A stretch of 64,000 nt of DNA from Acidithiobacillus ferridurans (GTDB taxonomy: Bacteria; Pseudomonadota; Gammaproteobacteria; Acidithiobacillales; Acidithiobacillaceae): positions 620,001-684,000 of the forward strand of contig NZ_AP018795.1 of assembly GCF_003966655.1 (NCBI RefSeq). The letters are read 5' to 3'. A model generated the notes under the pieces. The model saw only the letters and a program-made list of their open reading frames with translations, made no database searches and was not told the DNA's origin. Shown piece by piece: positions 43,288 to 52,059 of this stretch. Position numbers and translations under genes: made by a program. The number at the start of each line of letters is the position of its first letter. Positions within the stretch are counted from its first letter, which is position 1.

Positions 43288-44298
43288 TCAATGCCAGGGC
43301 CGGTGATAGGCCCCGAGCGTATGCGTCTGCCCTTCGGAAAGACGATCAAGCACCGCGGTCCAGTGGTTTCTGACCAGATATCGTGCCGGATCGGCGGCGC
43401 AGGTATCTATGGCTTCGCGCAGAACGCGGGCGACGGACGCCACGTAGGCCGGACTTCGCTGGCGGCCTTCCACCTTGATGGCGGCTATGCCGTGGTGCAA
43501 TAAATCCGGCAATATATCCAGAATATTCAGGCTGGTAGGCTCTTCTATGGCGTAATAGGCCTGGGCGTCCGTGTAGTAACGCCCCTTGCACAAAGTGGGG
43601 TAACCGGCCGCCTCGTTCAGGCCGTGACGGTCGATCAATACGCCGTTGAGGCGAGACTCGCGACCCAGGGCGGTCTCCTCCCAGCGTACAGACTCGGCTG
43701 GCGAACAAACGCCACTGGCATTCGGGGAGCGTCCCGTAATGTACGATGACAAGGCGCAACGGCCTTCCACCATGACGCACAGACTTCCATAGCCGAATAC
43801 TTCGATCTCCACCGGGCTGTTGGCTATGGTGTGCCAAAGCTGTTGCAAGGACAGGACCCTGGGCAGAACGGCGCGCTGAATGCCAAATCGCTGGTGGTAG
43901 AACTCCAGGGCCTTGTACGTGGTGGCGGATGCCTGCACGGAAAGATGCAAACGGAGATCGGGGTGGTGGGTTGCGGTATAACGCAACAGTCCCGGGTCCG
44001 CCATGATCACGGCGTCTATCCCCAGTTCCGCGGCGCGATTCACCGCAGTGGTCCAGACCGCCCAGTTATGTGCCTGTGGGTAGGTATTGATGGCGAGAAG
44101 CACCTTTTTGCCGGCGCGATGCGCGTATTCCAAGCCGCGCGCGGCCTCTTCCGGACCGAAGTTCAACCCCGGAAAATTGCGGGCGTTGGTATCGTCGCGA
44201 AAGCCGATATATATGGCGTCTGCACCATTATCGACCGCAGCTTTCAGGGCAGGCAGTCCGCCAGCGGGGCAGACCAATTCGGGTTTGCGGTGGTTCAT
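43288..44298 (-). CDS. ubiU: O2-independent ubiquinone biosynthesis protein UbiU (U32 family)
   Basis: A 336-residue U32 protein starting MNHRKPELVCPAGGLPALKAAVDNGADAIY, the family's characteristic N-terminus. Cluster Cys are visible in VEGRCALSSY (~175), NASGVCSPAE (~192) and YPTLCKGRYY (~232), plus one nearby, as in E. coli UbiU (4Fe-4S). It forms a heterodimer with UbiV. It starts 30 bases after ubiT. Confidence 0.92.
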   Translation of the reverse strand: MNHRKPELVCPAGGLPALKAAVDNGADAIYIGFRDDTNARNFPGLNFGPEEAARGLEYAHRAGKKVLLAINTYPQAHNWAVWTTAVNRAAELGIDAVIMADPGLLRYTATHHPDLRLHLSVQASATTYKALEFYHQRFGIQRAVLPRVLSLQQLWHTIANSPVEIEVFGYGSLCVMVEGRCALSSYITGRSPNASGVCSPAESVRWEETALGRESRLNGVLIDRHGLNEAAGYPTLCKGRYYTDAQAYYAIEEPTSLNILDILPDLLHHGIAAIKVEGRQRSPAYVASVARVLREAIDTCAADPARYLVRNHWTAVLDRLSEGQTHTLGAYHRPWH

Positions 44299-44328
44299 GT
44301 GAAATCCTTTCCGGTGTCGGGCCGATAG

Positions 44329-44865
44329 TCAGGGTTGCAGCGCACGGTCCAGCATGTCGTGCAGGTGTCTGTCGGCATGGGTCTTGCGGATGGCGTGGTC
44401 GATGGCCTGTCTGATTCGGGGGCCGAGCGGGGCAGGCAGGTAGCCGACCGGAGCCAGCCAGTCCAGGTCTATGGAATCCAGAATATTCTTGAGTTGGAGT
44501 CCAACGGAGGTTTCTCCTTCCAGGACCAGACGGCGCGCGAAGAACAGGGTATCCGGATCTTCGAGACGTAGCGCGAGGCGGCAAAGATCTTTCGCATTTC
44601 CGGCGATGCGCAAATCGACCGGACCGGCACGGGTCGGGGCGATTCTTCCTTGCCTTATCACCAAATGTAGTGATTTCCCAAGGTCGGACACCTCGACCAC
44701 GATACGCCGCCCTTCTATCGGCAAGAAATCCGCTGGATACCTCGCCAGAACCCGGTTAGCCAAGCCCATGAAAATGGTCATGATTACCGGGTCCATAAGA
44801 ATAGTTGTTGCGGCGATAAATGGACGTGTTAGGGTGCGTCCGTGTTCCATGAAGGTTTTCATCAT
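44329..44865 (-). CDS. ubiT: O2-independent ubiquinone biosynthesis accessory factor UbiT (SCP2 domain)
   Basis: A 178-residue lipid-binding SCP2-fold protein (VVEVSDLGKSLHLVIRQGRI, then the AGNAKDLCRLALRLEDPDTLFFARRLVLEGETSVGL signature near 95-130). It carries ubiquinone intermediates in the anaerobic pathway. The start is uncertain: ATG at 44865 and TTG at 44886 both lack a good ribosome-binding site. First gene of ubiT-ubiU-ubiV-ligase, divergent from the flavoprotein at 45099. Confidence 0.87.
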   Translation of the reverse strand: MMKTFMEHGRTLTRPFIAATTILMDPVIMTIFMGLANRVLARYPADFLPIEGRRIVVEVSDLGKSLHLVIRQGRIAPTRAGPVDLRIAGNAKDLCRLALRLEDPDTLFFARRLVLEGETSVGLQLKNILDSIDLDWLAPVGYLPAPLGPRIRQAIDHAIRKTHADRHLHDMLDRALQP

Positions 44866-44991
44866 AATGTTTTGGGGGGAAACCAAGCATTATTGCCAGG
44901 GGGGAATAGCGCTGCGAGCGTAAGACTGCCCTCCCCTTCCCCATTTCTCCTTTATCGGTTGCTGCGCGCTATCGGTAGCTTAATTGCGCTG

Positions 44992-45020
44992 TTGACATTC
45001 GTGCAAGAAAGCGGTACAAA
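44992..45020 (+). promoter_or_regulatory. Sigma-70 promoter of the flavoprotein gene
   Basis: TTGACA (44992) and TACAAA (45015) are 17 bases apart, about 80 bases before the ATG at 45099. No FNR palindrome was seen in the divergent gap. Confidence 0.65.
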
Positions 45021-45098
45021 AGCATCGTACCAAACAATAAACAGATGTGGAAGTATTTTGTAACATGGTCGCTCACGGGCGCAGATGAGGTGGTTGAG

Positions 45099-46280
45099 AT
45101 GGACTTGCCATACCTGAAGATCAAAGGACGGTCCCTACTCCCGGTGATACAGGGGGGTATGGGTATTGGCGTTTCTGCACACAGCCTGGCTGGGGCGGTG
45201 GCGGCGGAAGGGGCGGTCGGAACGATTGCCAGCGTCGAGTTGCGGCGTTTGCACGAGGACCTGATGCAACACCTGCGACGCCTGAGAGACCCTGCAGCCT
45301 CGGCCCAGGCGAACCTGATCGCACTGGATCGGGAGATTCAGGAAGCGCGGCGAATTGCCGGCAAAGAGGGGTTCATCGCCGTCAATGTCATGCATGCCAT
45401 TTCCGGCTATCGGGAGCACGTGCTTCAAGCCATCAGGAGTGGGGTGAACGCGGTGATCGTGGGCGCGGGCCTGCCCCTGGACCTGCCCACGCTGGCGGCG
45501 GAATTTCCCAACGTCGCACTGATCCCGATCCTTTCGGAAGAGCGCGGCGTGCAGGTGGTGCTGCGCCGCTGGATGCGCCAAAAGCGCCTTCCGGACGCCA
45601 TCGTCATCGAGAACCCGCAGTTCGCGGGCGGGCATCTGGGCGCCACCCGTCTGGAGGACGTTTCAGATTCCCGGTATGGTTTTGCCCATGTTTTGCCCGC
45701 GATTCGCAAACTGTTTGAAGAATTGGGCCTGAAGGCCGACCAGATTCCGCTCATCGCCGCCGGAGGGATCTCTTCCTTTCAGAAAATGCGGGAGATATTT
45801 TCTCTCGGCGGCAGCGGCGCCCAGTTGGGCACCCCCTTCGCCGTAACCACCGAAGGTGACGCACACATCAACTTCAAACGTGTCCTGGCGGACGCGATGC
45901 CTAAAGATCTCGTGACATTCATGAGTTCGGCGGGTTTACCCGCGCGCGCGGTGCTTACCCCCTGGTTGCGCCGCTACCTGGGACGCGAGCGGAGGCTGCG
46001 CGCCTGCGCGAGTCCCGATCACTCGCAGTGCCCCAGCCAGACGGAGTGCCTGGTTCATTGTGGTTTCAAGGATGGTCATTCCTCTTCCGGGCAATTCTGC
46101 ATCGAGGCGCAGCTCGCTGCCGCGCAACGCGGTGACGTAGAGCATGGGCTGTTTTTTCGCGGCGCCGGACAGTTACCCTTCGGGCAACAGATCAAAAGCG
46201 TTCGGGAGCTTTTTGCCACGCTGCTGGGTGAAACTGCGCAGACCTCCGTGGATGAGTGCATATCCAGGGTGGCTGTATGA
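45099..46280 (+). CDS. Nitronate monooxygenase-like FMN oxidoreductase
   Basis: A 393-residue TIM-barrel flavoprotein of the NPD/nitronate monooxygenase family: IQGGMGIGVSAHSLAGAVAAEGAVGTI (~14-40), FMN-phosphate region IPLIAAGGISS (~225) and GGSGAQLGTPFAVTTE (~243-258). The C-terminal Cys-rich tail (CASPDHSQCPSQTEC...CGF) and the end GLFFRGAG occur in bacterial members. Start at 45099, GAGG upstream. The substrate is unknown. It is divergent from ubiT and may use or respond to quinone or nitro compounds; no direct evidence. Confidence 0.8.
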   Translation: MDLPYLKIKGRSLLPVIQGGMGIGVSAHSLAGAVAAEGAVGTIASVELRRLHEDLMQHLRRLRDPAASAQANLIALDREIQEARRIAGKEGFIAVNVMHAISGYREHVLQAIRSGVNAVIVGAGLPLDLPTLAAEFPNVALIPILSEERGVQVVLRRWMRQKRLPDAIVIENPQFAGGHLGATRLEDVSDSRYGFAHVLPAIRKLFEELGLKADQIPLIAAGGISSFQKMREIFSLGGSGAQLGTPFAVTTEGDAHINFKRVLADAMPKDLVTFMSSAGLPARAVLTPWLRRYLGRERRLRACASPDHSQCPSQTECLVHCGFKDGHSSSGQFCIEAQLAAAQRGDVEHGLFFRGAGQLPFGQQIKSVRELFATLLGETAQTSVDECISRVAV

Positions 46281-46749
46281 CCCCACCCTTCCGGCAAAAA
46301 CAGGTCGGCGCCACCGGTGCGGTTTTTTTGGGCAATGTCCATCAGTTAATCACCAGGTTGGTGCATGCTAACACGCTAAAAAATAGCCACCCAACGTCTG
46401 GAGCCGTTTCTATGTCGATGATTCATCTTTTAACGGCGCGGGGCAGATGGAAAAACCCTTGCGTTTCAGCGTTGCACCATAATAATTCATGCACCGTGTT
46501 GCGTGCCGGGTTAATCAGCAATCCGTTGCAGGATACCGACGCCGTTGCGCATTTGAAAAATCATTTGTTGCGTCATGGCGTTATGGTCCCACAAAGCGCG
46601 ACTATGGGCCCACAAGGAATATGAATGGCGCACTGGCAAACATCATCTATATAATGTTCTTAGAGAGGTCCTTCCTGTGAATATGTAATCAGGGTTTTTG
46701 TTTATAACCGGCCCATAACTATCAACAAGCGGTAAAAGGAGATTGATAG
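46281..46749 (+). promoter_or_regulatory. 470-base leader region of the petII-like operon
   Basis: No gene recognised. A TATAAT at 46650-46655 is a candidate -10 without a clear -35, and a second possible -35/-10 pair (TTGTTT near 46699) is close to the first gene. The strong AAAAGGAGA at 46734-46742 is the ribosome site for the first gene. Upstream frames look non-coding. Confidence 0.4.
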
Positions 46750-47493
46750 TTGCCAGCCCTAACAACCAAGGTGCCACATATGCTACAAAAAAAACCGCTT
46801 TTATCCGTTATCCCACTATTCTCTATGGCAATGGTCATGGCTTCGGCGGCCTATGGCTCCCCTCTCGCCAAGACGGTCTCCGGCGCCCCCACAGCGGCTA
46901 CGGCCAGCGCTGTCAGTAGTGTTACCGCGACGACGGCGTCCGTCACCGCAAGCGGTATCCCCACGGTGGTGCAGTCCACCTGCATGGCCTGTCATGGCAT
47001 GCAGGGCATAGCGGCTGACGGGGGCATGTTCCCGAACCTGGCGGGGCAATGGAAGCCCTACCTTTTGCGTCAGCTCGATCATTTCAAAACTCATGTCCGC
47101 GCGGACCCGCAATCACCCATCATGTGGGGAATGGCGGCTCCGCTGACGGCCGCGCAGATGCAGCAGGTCGCCGACTACTTCTCCTCTCAGAAACCCGCGT
47201 CTGGACACGTTTACGATCCCAAGCTTGTGGCCGAAGGGAAAAAACTGTACTTCGGTGGTCTGCCCGACAAGCACATGCCGGCCTGCATGGCCTGCCATGG
47301 CGCCACGCTGGCCGGGCTGCCCCCTTATTTCCCCAGACTGGCCGGGCAAAAACGCACCTATGTGATCAATCAACTCACCTATTTCAAATCCGGGCAGCGG
47401 GTCGCCACCCACAAGGGCATCATGCAATACGTGGCCTCCAGACTGAACCCGAAGCAAATCACGGCACTGGCCGCTTACATACGGTCCCGGTGA
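46750..47493 (+). CDS. cycA2: Diheme cytochrome c4 (CycA-type)
   Basis: A 247-residue periplasmic cytochrome with two C-M-A-C-H haem sites (~77-81 and ~178-182), each followed by Met ligand segments. This is the two-domain c4 architecture. TTG at 46750 has a near-ideal AGGAG 8 bases upstream, while ATG at 46780 (MLQKKPLLSV) gives a more usual signal peptide. A Thr/Ala/Ser-rich linker separates signal and haem domain. In the A. ferrooxidans petII model it exchanges electrons between the bc1 complex and oxidases. The symbol follows that model and was not checked against a database. Confidence 0.88.
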   Translation: MPALTTKVPHMLQKKPLLSVIPLFSMAMVMASAAYGSPLAKTVSGAPTAATASAVSSVTATTASVTASGIPTVVQSTCMACHGMQGIAADGGMFPNLAGQWKPYLLRQLDHFKTHVRADPQSPIMWGMAAPLTAAQMQQVADYFSSQKPASGHVYDPKLVAEGKKLYFGGLPDKHMPACMACHGATLAGLPPYFPRLAGQKRTYVINQLTYFKSGQRVATHKGIMQYVASRLNPKQITALAAYIRSR

Positions 47494-47498
47494 GCGCC

Positions 47499-48308
47499 AT
47501 GACGGAAAATGATTATACCCGGGCGAAAGGCGACGGCACCCTGGACGGAAAAACGATACTCGTGACGGGTGCGGGAGATGGTATCGGCAGGGCGGTGGCC
47601 ATCGAGTATGCCCATCAAGGCGCTACGGTCATTCTGTTGGGCAAAACGAAGCGCAATCTGGAAGGGGTCTACGATGAAATCACCGACTATGGCTATGCCG
47701 AACCGGCCATCCTCGTGGTGGACCTGGCCGACCCGGCAAGCGACGCATTCAAAACCATAGGCGCCGCCATTTCCAGCGAGTTCACCCAATTGAATGGCAT
47801 CGTGCACAACGCCGCCGAACTCGGGATGCTGACCCCTCTGGAGAACTATGAAGGGGCATTATGGGACCATGTATTTCAGGTCAACGTAAAGTCTCCCTTG
47901 CTGGTGACGCAGCAGTGCCTCCCGTTACTGAAAGAGGCGCCATACGCATCCATTATTTTTACCACCGATGAGTCCGGCGTTAAGCCCAAGGGCTATTGGG
48001 GCGCCTACGGCGTGAGCAAAGCGGCCATATTGCACATGGCCCGCATGTGGGCGATAGAGTATGCCAACACGCATATTCGGGTAAATATCGTAGACCCGGG
48101 TCCGTGCCGAACGGGACTACGCCTGCTCACGCATCCCGGCATGCCGATGAAGCGATATACGCCGCCTGAAGCCATCACCAGTATCTATACACAATTAATG
48201 GATTGTGACGTTCTGGGTCATAACGGCGAGCTGTTTTATGCCCAAAATTTCATCAATCCCGATCTGGACGACAGAACGGAAAAGGATTTGGCAACTTCTA
48301 CGGTGTAG
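47499..48308 (+). CDS. sdrA2: Short-chain dehydrogenase (SdrA-type)
   Basis: A 269-residue SDR. The NAD(P) loop is TGAGDGIG (~24-31), N-x-A as HNAAEL (~107) and the catalytic Tyr-x-x-x-Lys as YGVSK (~168-172). The usual catalytic Ser position reads T-T-D-E-S, so a Ser/Thr is still nearby. ATG 5 bases after the cytochrome stop. An SDR gene sits at this place in both pet operons of A. ferrooxidans. Its role there is unresolved. Confidence 0.85.
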   Translation: MTENDYTRAKGDGTLDGKTILVTGAGDGIGRAVAIEYAHQGATVILLGKTKRNLEGVYDEITDYGYAEPAILVVDLADPASDAFKTIGAAISSEFTQLNGIVHNAAELGMLTPLENYEGALWDHVFQVNVKSPLLVTQQCLPLLKEAPYASIIFTTDESGVKPKGYWGAYGVSKAAILHMARMWAIEYANTHIRVNIVDPGPCRTGLRLLTHPGMPMKRYTPPEAITSIYTQLMDCDVLGHNGELFYAQNFINPDLDDRTEKDLATSTV

Positions 48309-48338
48309 TCCATCAAACAACAGACAGGAATCAATATC

Positions 48339-48959
48339 ATGTCAGACGAAACGCAAGACAGCAAACATGCTCCCAATGTAACCCGCCGGCGCTTTCTCAC
48401 GGCCCTGGTCACGGTATCCGGCGCCGCCGTGGCGGGCACCATCGCAATACCCATGGTGAAATCACTGGACCCGACCGCCGCAGCCGCGGCATTGGCCACC
48501 ACCACCATCGATCTGGGCCCCATCGAGCCCGGTATGCAAATGGTGGCGTTATGGCAGGAGAAGCCGGTCATCGTAGTAAACAGAACACCGGAAATGCTGG
48601 CCACCCTGGATGAGGCAGAGCAGAAGGGCATATTGAAAGATCCCAACTGCAATGTTCCGCAACAACCCCCTTATTGCAAGAATAAGTATCGGTCACGCGT
48701 ACCGGAATGGTATGTGGGTATAAAAATTTGCAACCATCTGTGTTGCATACCGCATTACCGGCCGAAAAAAGCCAGTGTCGCTCCGTGGTGGCTCGGCGGA
48801 TTTCATTGCCCCTGCCATGGCTCCATGTACGATCTTTCGGCACGCGTAATCAAAGGATCACCTGCTCCCCATAATATGGCGGTTCCCGAATATGACATCG
48901 ATGTGGCCAAGAAAACCGTCGTTGTCACCAAAATGTATCCGCTCGCCCATTTGTGCTGA
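48339..48959 (+). CDS. petA2: Ubiquinol-cytochrome c reductase iron-sulfur (Rieske) subunit
   Basis: A 206-residue Rieske protein. A twin-arginine motif is near residue 13 (T-R-R-R-F-L-T) with a membrane helix. The cluster box is variant: the first half reads C-N-H-L-C-C (expected C-T-H-L-G-C) and the second C-P-C-H-G-S (~165), so both His and Cys pairs are present. Two extra Cys between (NCNVPQQPPYC) may form a structural disulfide. It belongs to the bc1 complex encoded with the next two genes. Confidence 0.92.
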   Translation: MSDETQDSKHAPNVTRRRFLTALVTVSGAAVAGTIAIPMVKSLDPTAAAAALATTTIDLGPIEPGMQMVALWQEKPVIVVNRTPEMLATLDEAEQKGILKDPNCNVPQQPPYCKNKYRSRVPEWYVGIKICNHLCCIPHYRPKKASVAPWWLGGFHCPCHGSMYDLSARVIKGSPAPHNMAVPEYDIDVAKKTVVVTKMYPLAHLC

Positions 48960-48986
48960 GCGAGGTAGCCGATAAAGGAGGCTGAT

Positions 48987-50201
48987 ATGAGTTTCAAAGA
49001 ATGGTTTGTCAAACGTTCGCCGCTGCCCGAAATGTGGCGCGAGCACATGGCTGAATACTACGCGCCAAAGAACTTCAATATTTTCTACTACGCCGGATCG
49101 TTACTCTTGCTGATGGTCGTGCTGCAGTTCCTGTCGGGATTCCTGGTGCTGGCACATTACATACCTACCGCCAAAGGTGCCTACGACTCTGTTTATGGCA
49201 TCATGTACGACGTGCATTACGGTTGGCTGATGCAGTACATGCATGTGGATGGGGTATCGCTGATATTCGTGCTGCTGTATGTGCATATGGCGCGGGGCAT
49301 GCTGTACGGTTCCCACCGATCACCACGGGAACTCGTCTGGATCATCGGCTATACGACCTATCTGGCTTTCATGGGGGAGGCATTCTTCGGATATGTGTTG
49401 CCTTATTCAAACCTCTCCTACTGGGCCGGTACGGTAATCACTTCTTTATTGAAGTCCATTCCGTTTATCGGTGGCTGGGTTACCACCCTGGTGCGCGGTG
49501 GGCCCGGCATGAGCGGCGACACGCTGGACCGGTTCATGGCGCTGCACGTTACATTGGTGTTTCTGGTCATCGTCGGGCTGATCGTTTTTCACATCCTTTA
49601 TCTCCATAAAGTCGGCTCCAACAATCCCGATGGCATCGAAATCAAGGCTAATAAAAGGCCTGATGGCCATCCCGTGGACGGTATTCCGTTTCACCCCTAC
49701 TACTCTGTAAAAGATTTGTTTGGATTCGGCGTATGGCTGATCATTTTTGGCGCGATCATCTTCTACGCGCCGACGTTTCATCATATTTTCCTGGAACGTA
49801 CCATGTCTACGCCGGCCAATCCGCTCAAAAGTCTGCCGGATGTCACGCCGCCGTGGTATCTTTCACCTTTTTACGCGATGCTGAGATCCATACCCAACAA
49901 GACTGGCGGCATCCTATTAATGGTGTTCGCGGTGCTGGTCCCATTCGTACTCCCATGGCTGGACAGAAACCCGGTGAAATCGACACGATATCGTCCGGTC
50001 ACCCGTGTCCTGCTGATCATATTTTTCATCAACTTCTTCGTGCTTGCCTATCTTGGAGAGCAGCCTCCGCTGCCGAAATATTTTTTCATGGAAAGATTGG
50101 GGGCGTTCATCTATGTGGCGTTCTTCCTTTTGCTGCCGTTCGTGAGCAAATTTGAACCGACCAGGACACCGCCGGCGCGCGTCCGTTTCCATGCCCACTG
50201 A
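48987..50201 (+). CDS. petB2: Ubiquinol-cytochrome c reductase cytochrome b subunit
   Basis: A 404-residue protein with eight membrane helices. The haem His pairs fall in helix B (MHVDGVSLIFVLLYVHMARG) and helix D (LHVTLVFLVIVGLIVFHILYLH), each pair 13-14 residues apart. The Qo-site motif appears as SPFYA-style P-E-W-Y variant (TPPWYLSPFYAML) near 290. It is the quinol-oxidising core of the bc1 complex. Confidence 0.94.
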   Translation: MSFKEWFVKRSPLPEMWREHMAEYYAPKNFNIFYYAGSLLLLMVVLQFLSGFLVLAHYIPTAKGAYDSVYGIMYDVHYGWLMQYMHVDGVSLIFVLLYVHMARGMLYGSHRSPRELVWIIGYTTYLAFMGEAFFGYVLPYSNLSYWAGTVITSLLKSIPFIGGWVTTLVRGGPGMSGDTLDRFMALHVTLVFLVIVGLIVFHILYLHKVGSNNPDGIEIKANKRPDGHPVDGIPFHPYYSVKDLFGFGVWLIIFGAIIFYAPTFHHIFLERTMSTPANPLKSLPDVTPPWYLSPFYAMLRSIPNKTGGILLMVFAVLVPFVLPWLDRNPVKSTRYRPVTRVLLIIFFINFFVLAYLGEQPPLPKYFFMERLGAFIYVAFFLLLPFVSKFEPTRTPPARVRFHAH

Positions 50202-50223
50202 GTTCGGGCAGAGAGGAGGAGTT

Positions 50224-50925
50224 ATGAAAAAGTATGTTGTGTGGGCAGGAATGGCTCTGGGACTGTTTGCTGGCAGCGCATCTGGTGCATTCGCGGACGG
50301 CGAGCCACAATTATTGACACCGCATTATACCTATAATGCAAAAACCATCATTAGTGGCGCAAGGTTGTTTGCCACCAACTGTATGGCATGTCACTCCATA
50401 AAATTCATGCGTTATGAGTTTTTGACCCATGACCTGGGCATGTCCAGAGCCGATGTGCAAAAACAGATCATGTTACCGACAGGATCGACATTCAAGGATA
50501 ACATGATCTCCGCCATGCCGACCCAGATGGCGCATAAATGGTTCGGGCTCCCCCCGCCGGATCTCAGTCAGATGGTTCGGTACAAGGGTCAGGACTGGAT
50601 CTACACTTATCTGCTCTCTTTTTACCAGGATCCCAAGCGCCCGTCGGGGTGGAATAACCATGTATTTCCCAATGTAGCCATGCCGGACGTGCTTGCCCCG
50701 TATGGCGGGATCGTCAATGAACAGGGGAAGCTGCTTCGGGCAGGGGACGAATCTCCCCAGAAATTCAAGGAACAGGTCACGGATATCGTCGCATTCTTAA
50801 GATTCGTGTCCGATCCATCCGTTGTGCAACGACACGACGACGGGCCCTGGGTGCTCGGGTTGCTGGCGTTTTTTACCATAGTGGCCTATTTCCTCAAGAA
50901 GGAATACTGGAAGGAGGTAAAGTGA
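50224..50925 (+). CDS. petC2: Ubiquinol-cytochrome c reductase cytochrome c1 subunit
   Basis: A 233-residue protein starting MKKYVVWAGM after GGAGGAG. Signal peptide ~1-25, single haem site CMACHS (~52-57), Met ligand region NVAMPDVLAPY and a C-terminal membrane anchor (VLGLLAFFTIVAYFLKKEYW). It passes electrons from the Rieske protein to the soluble carriers made by this operon. Confidence 0.93.
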   Translation: MKKYVVWAGMALGLFAGSASGAFADGEPQLLTPHYTYNAKTIISGARLFATNCMACHSIKFMRYEFLTHDLGMSRADVQKQIMLPTGSTFKDNMISAMPTQMAHKWFGLPPPDLSQMVRYKGQDWIYTYLLSFYQDPKRPSGWNNHVFPNVAMPDVLAPYGGIVNEQGKLLRAGDESPQKFKEQVTDIVAFLRFVSDPSVVQRHDDGPWVLGLLAFFTIVAYFLKKEYWKEVK

Positions 50926-51011
50926 TGGAAGGTTATTTGGATCTATGAAGTAGTATTCCGCTGATCGTAGTGAGGCAGGCTGTAAAACTGTTCATCTGAA
51001 GGAGCGATATC

Positions 51012-51332
51012 ATGAGTGAGAAACTGAAGGAAACCGGAAATGCCAAGGCTGGGAACATAAGCCGTCGTGACATGTTGAAAGGTATCGCCATTACGGCCGG
51101 CGTCGTGGCTGCGGGGACGGTGGTCGGAGTAAATCCCATCGGTGCCGCCCATGCAGCGGGTAATTGCCCGGGGACCACGCCCAAGGCGGAAGTACAATAT
51201 CAGCCACACCCCAAGGGGAAGGATCAGTGCTCTGTCTGCGCCAATTTTATTGCCCCGAAGTGCTGTAAGGTGGTAGCCGGACCCGTCGCACCCGACGGGT
51301 ATTGTATCGCGTTCACGCCGATGCCCGCATAA
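51012..51332 (+). CDS. hip: High-potential iron-sulfur protein (HiPIP)
   Basis: A 106-residue protein with a Tat signal (SRRDMLKGIAITAGVVAAG) and four cluster Cys in the HiPIP/Iro spacing: CSVC..., PKCC and GYC. It is a periplasmic one-electron carrier. Presence as the last gene after petC is characteristic of the petII cluster. It follows petC by 86 bases and ends at a strong terminator. Confidence 0.92.
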   Translation: MSEKLKETGNAKAGNISRRDMLKGIAITAGVVAAGTVVGVNPIGAAHAAGNCPGTTPKAEVQYQPHPKGKDQCSVCANFIAPKCCKVVAGPVAPDGYCIAFTPMPA

Positions 51333-51358
51333 TCACATTTTGCCTGGAGTTCCTCCTG

Positions 51359-51392
51359 CTTCTCCCCTTCTCTGAAGGGGAGCTTTTATTTT
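51359..51392 (+). terminator. Rho-independent terminator of the petII-like operon
   Basis: CTCCCCTTC (51362-51370) and GAAGGGGAG (51374-51382) form a perfect 9-bp stem with a 3-base loop, extendable by AGC/GCT, followed by TTTTATTTTTT. Confidence 0.92.
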
Positions 51393-51506
51393 TTCACGTA
51401 CCATGTATGCTGCGGCTTCGTTGCCCACCGGAATCCGGAAAATCGTTAGATTGCTGCAGATGTTGGTGGTACCCTGTGATCATACTACTGGATACGGGAG
51501 TCAAGC

Positions 51507-51959
51507 ATGCCTGGGCAGCAATATGACCTGAAATCAAACCCTGCCATGGTGTTGGCGGATGTTACCGTCGCCCAGTCGGCATATTGGGGTTCGCTGATCA
51601 TATTTATCTGCAGCTTTCCATTTTTATTCCTCGGCACCGGATTTTTCATCGTCATTGGTGCAGTATTCATCGTTTTGGCATTTATTGATGCCGCCAACAT
51701 AGCCACGCTCACCTTTACTACAAGCTGTGCTGCAGACAATGGCCAATTGATTGTCAGATACGGACTGATCCGTCCGATAAGGGCGATCATTCCCGCTTCG
51801 GCCATTCGCCATATAAACGTTGATCAGAGCTGGATCGGGTCAAAACTCAAATATGGCTCGATCATCATTCTCGGAGATGACCTTGGTATTCGCTTGCAGT
51901 ATATAAAGGACCCGCAGAACGCACTGAGCGCGATGAAAAATTCGATTGGACTATCATGA
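51507..51959 (+). CDS. Bacterial PH-domain (DUF304-like) membrane protein
   Basis: A 150-residue protein with two adjacent membrane helices (~30-63) and a soluble bacterial PH-like domain (~70-140: RYGLIRPIRAIIPASAIRHINVDQSWIGSKLKYGSIII), whose I-x-x-x-I-x-V-x-Q-x-x-x-x-x-x-L-x-Y-G pattern is typical of YdbT/DUF304 proteins. Function unknown. It is separated from hip by a terminator and from the next gene by 100 bases. Confidence 0.72.
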   Translation: MPGQQYDLKSNPAMVLADVTVAQSAYWGSLIIFICSFPFLFLGTGFFIVIGAVFIVLAFIDAANIATLTFTTSCAADNGQLIVRYGLIRPIRAIIPASAIRHINVDQSWIGSKLKYGSIIILGDDLGIRLQYIKDPQNALSAMKNSIGLS

Positions 51960-52059
51960 GTTATAAGGAATATTGAGATAGACCCGTATACGGCAGGAGC
52001 GGCTTCCTGGAAACTCGTATCTGTTACCTTGATTTTATCGACAGCGAGGAGCAGCAAGA

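Noticed and set aside
44866-45045. FNR binding site between ubiT and the flavoprotein
   Set aside because: I looked for TTGAT-N4-ATCAA because of the anaerobic context; no convincing match here or before nrdD.
46256-46624. A 122-codon frame between the flavoprotein and the petII-like operon
   Set aside because: No motif or RBS, and unlike neighbours in codon use; treated as leader DNA.
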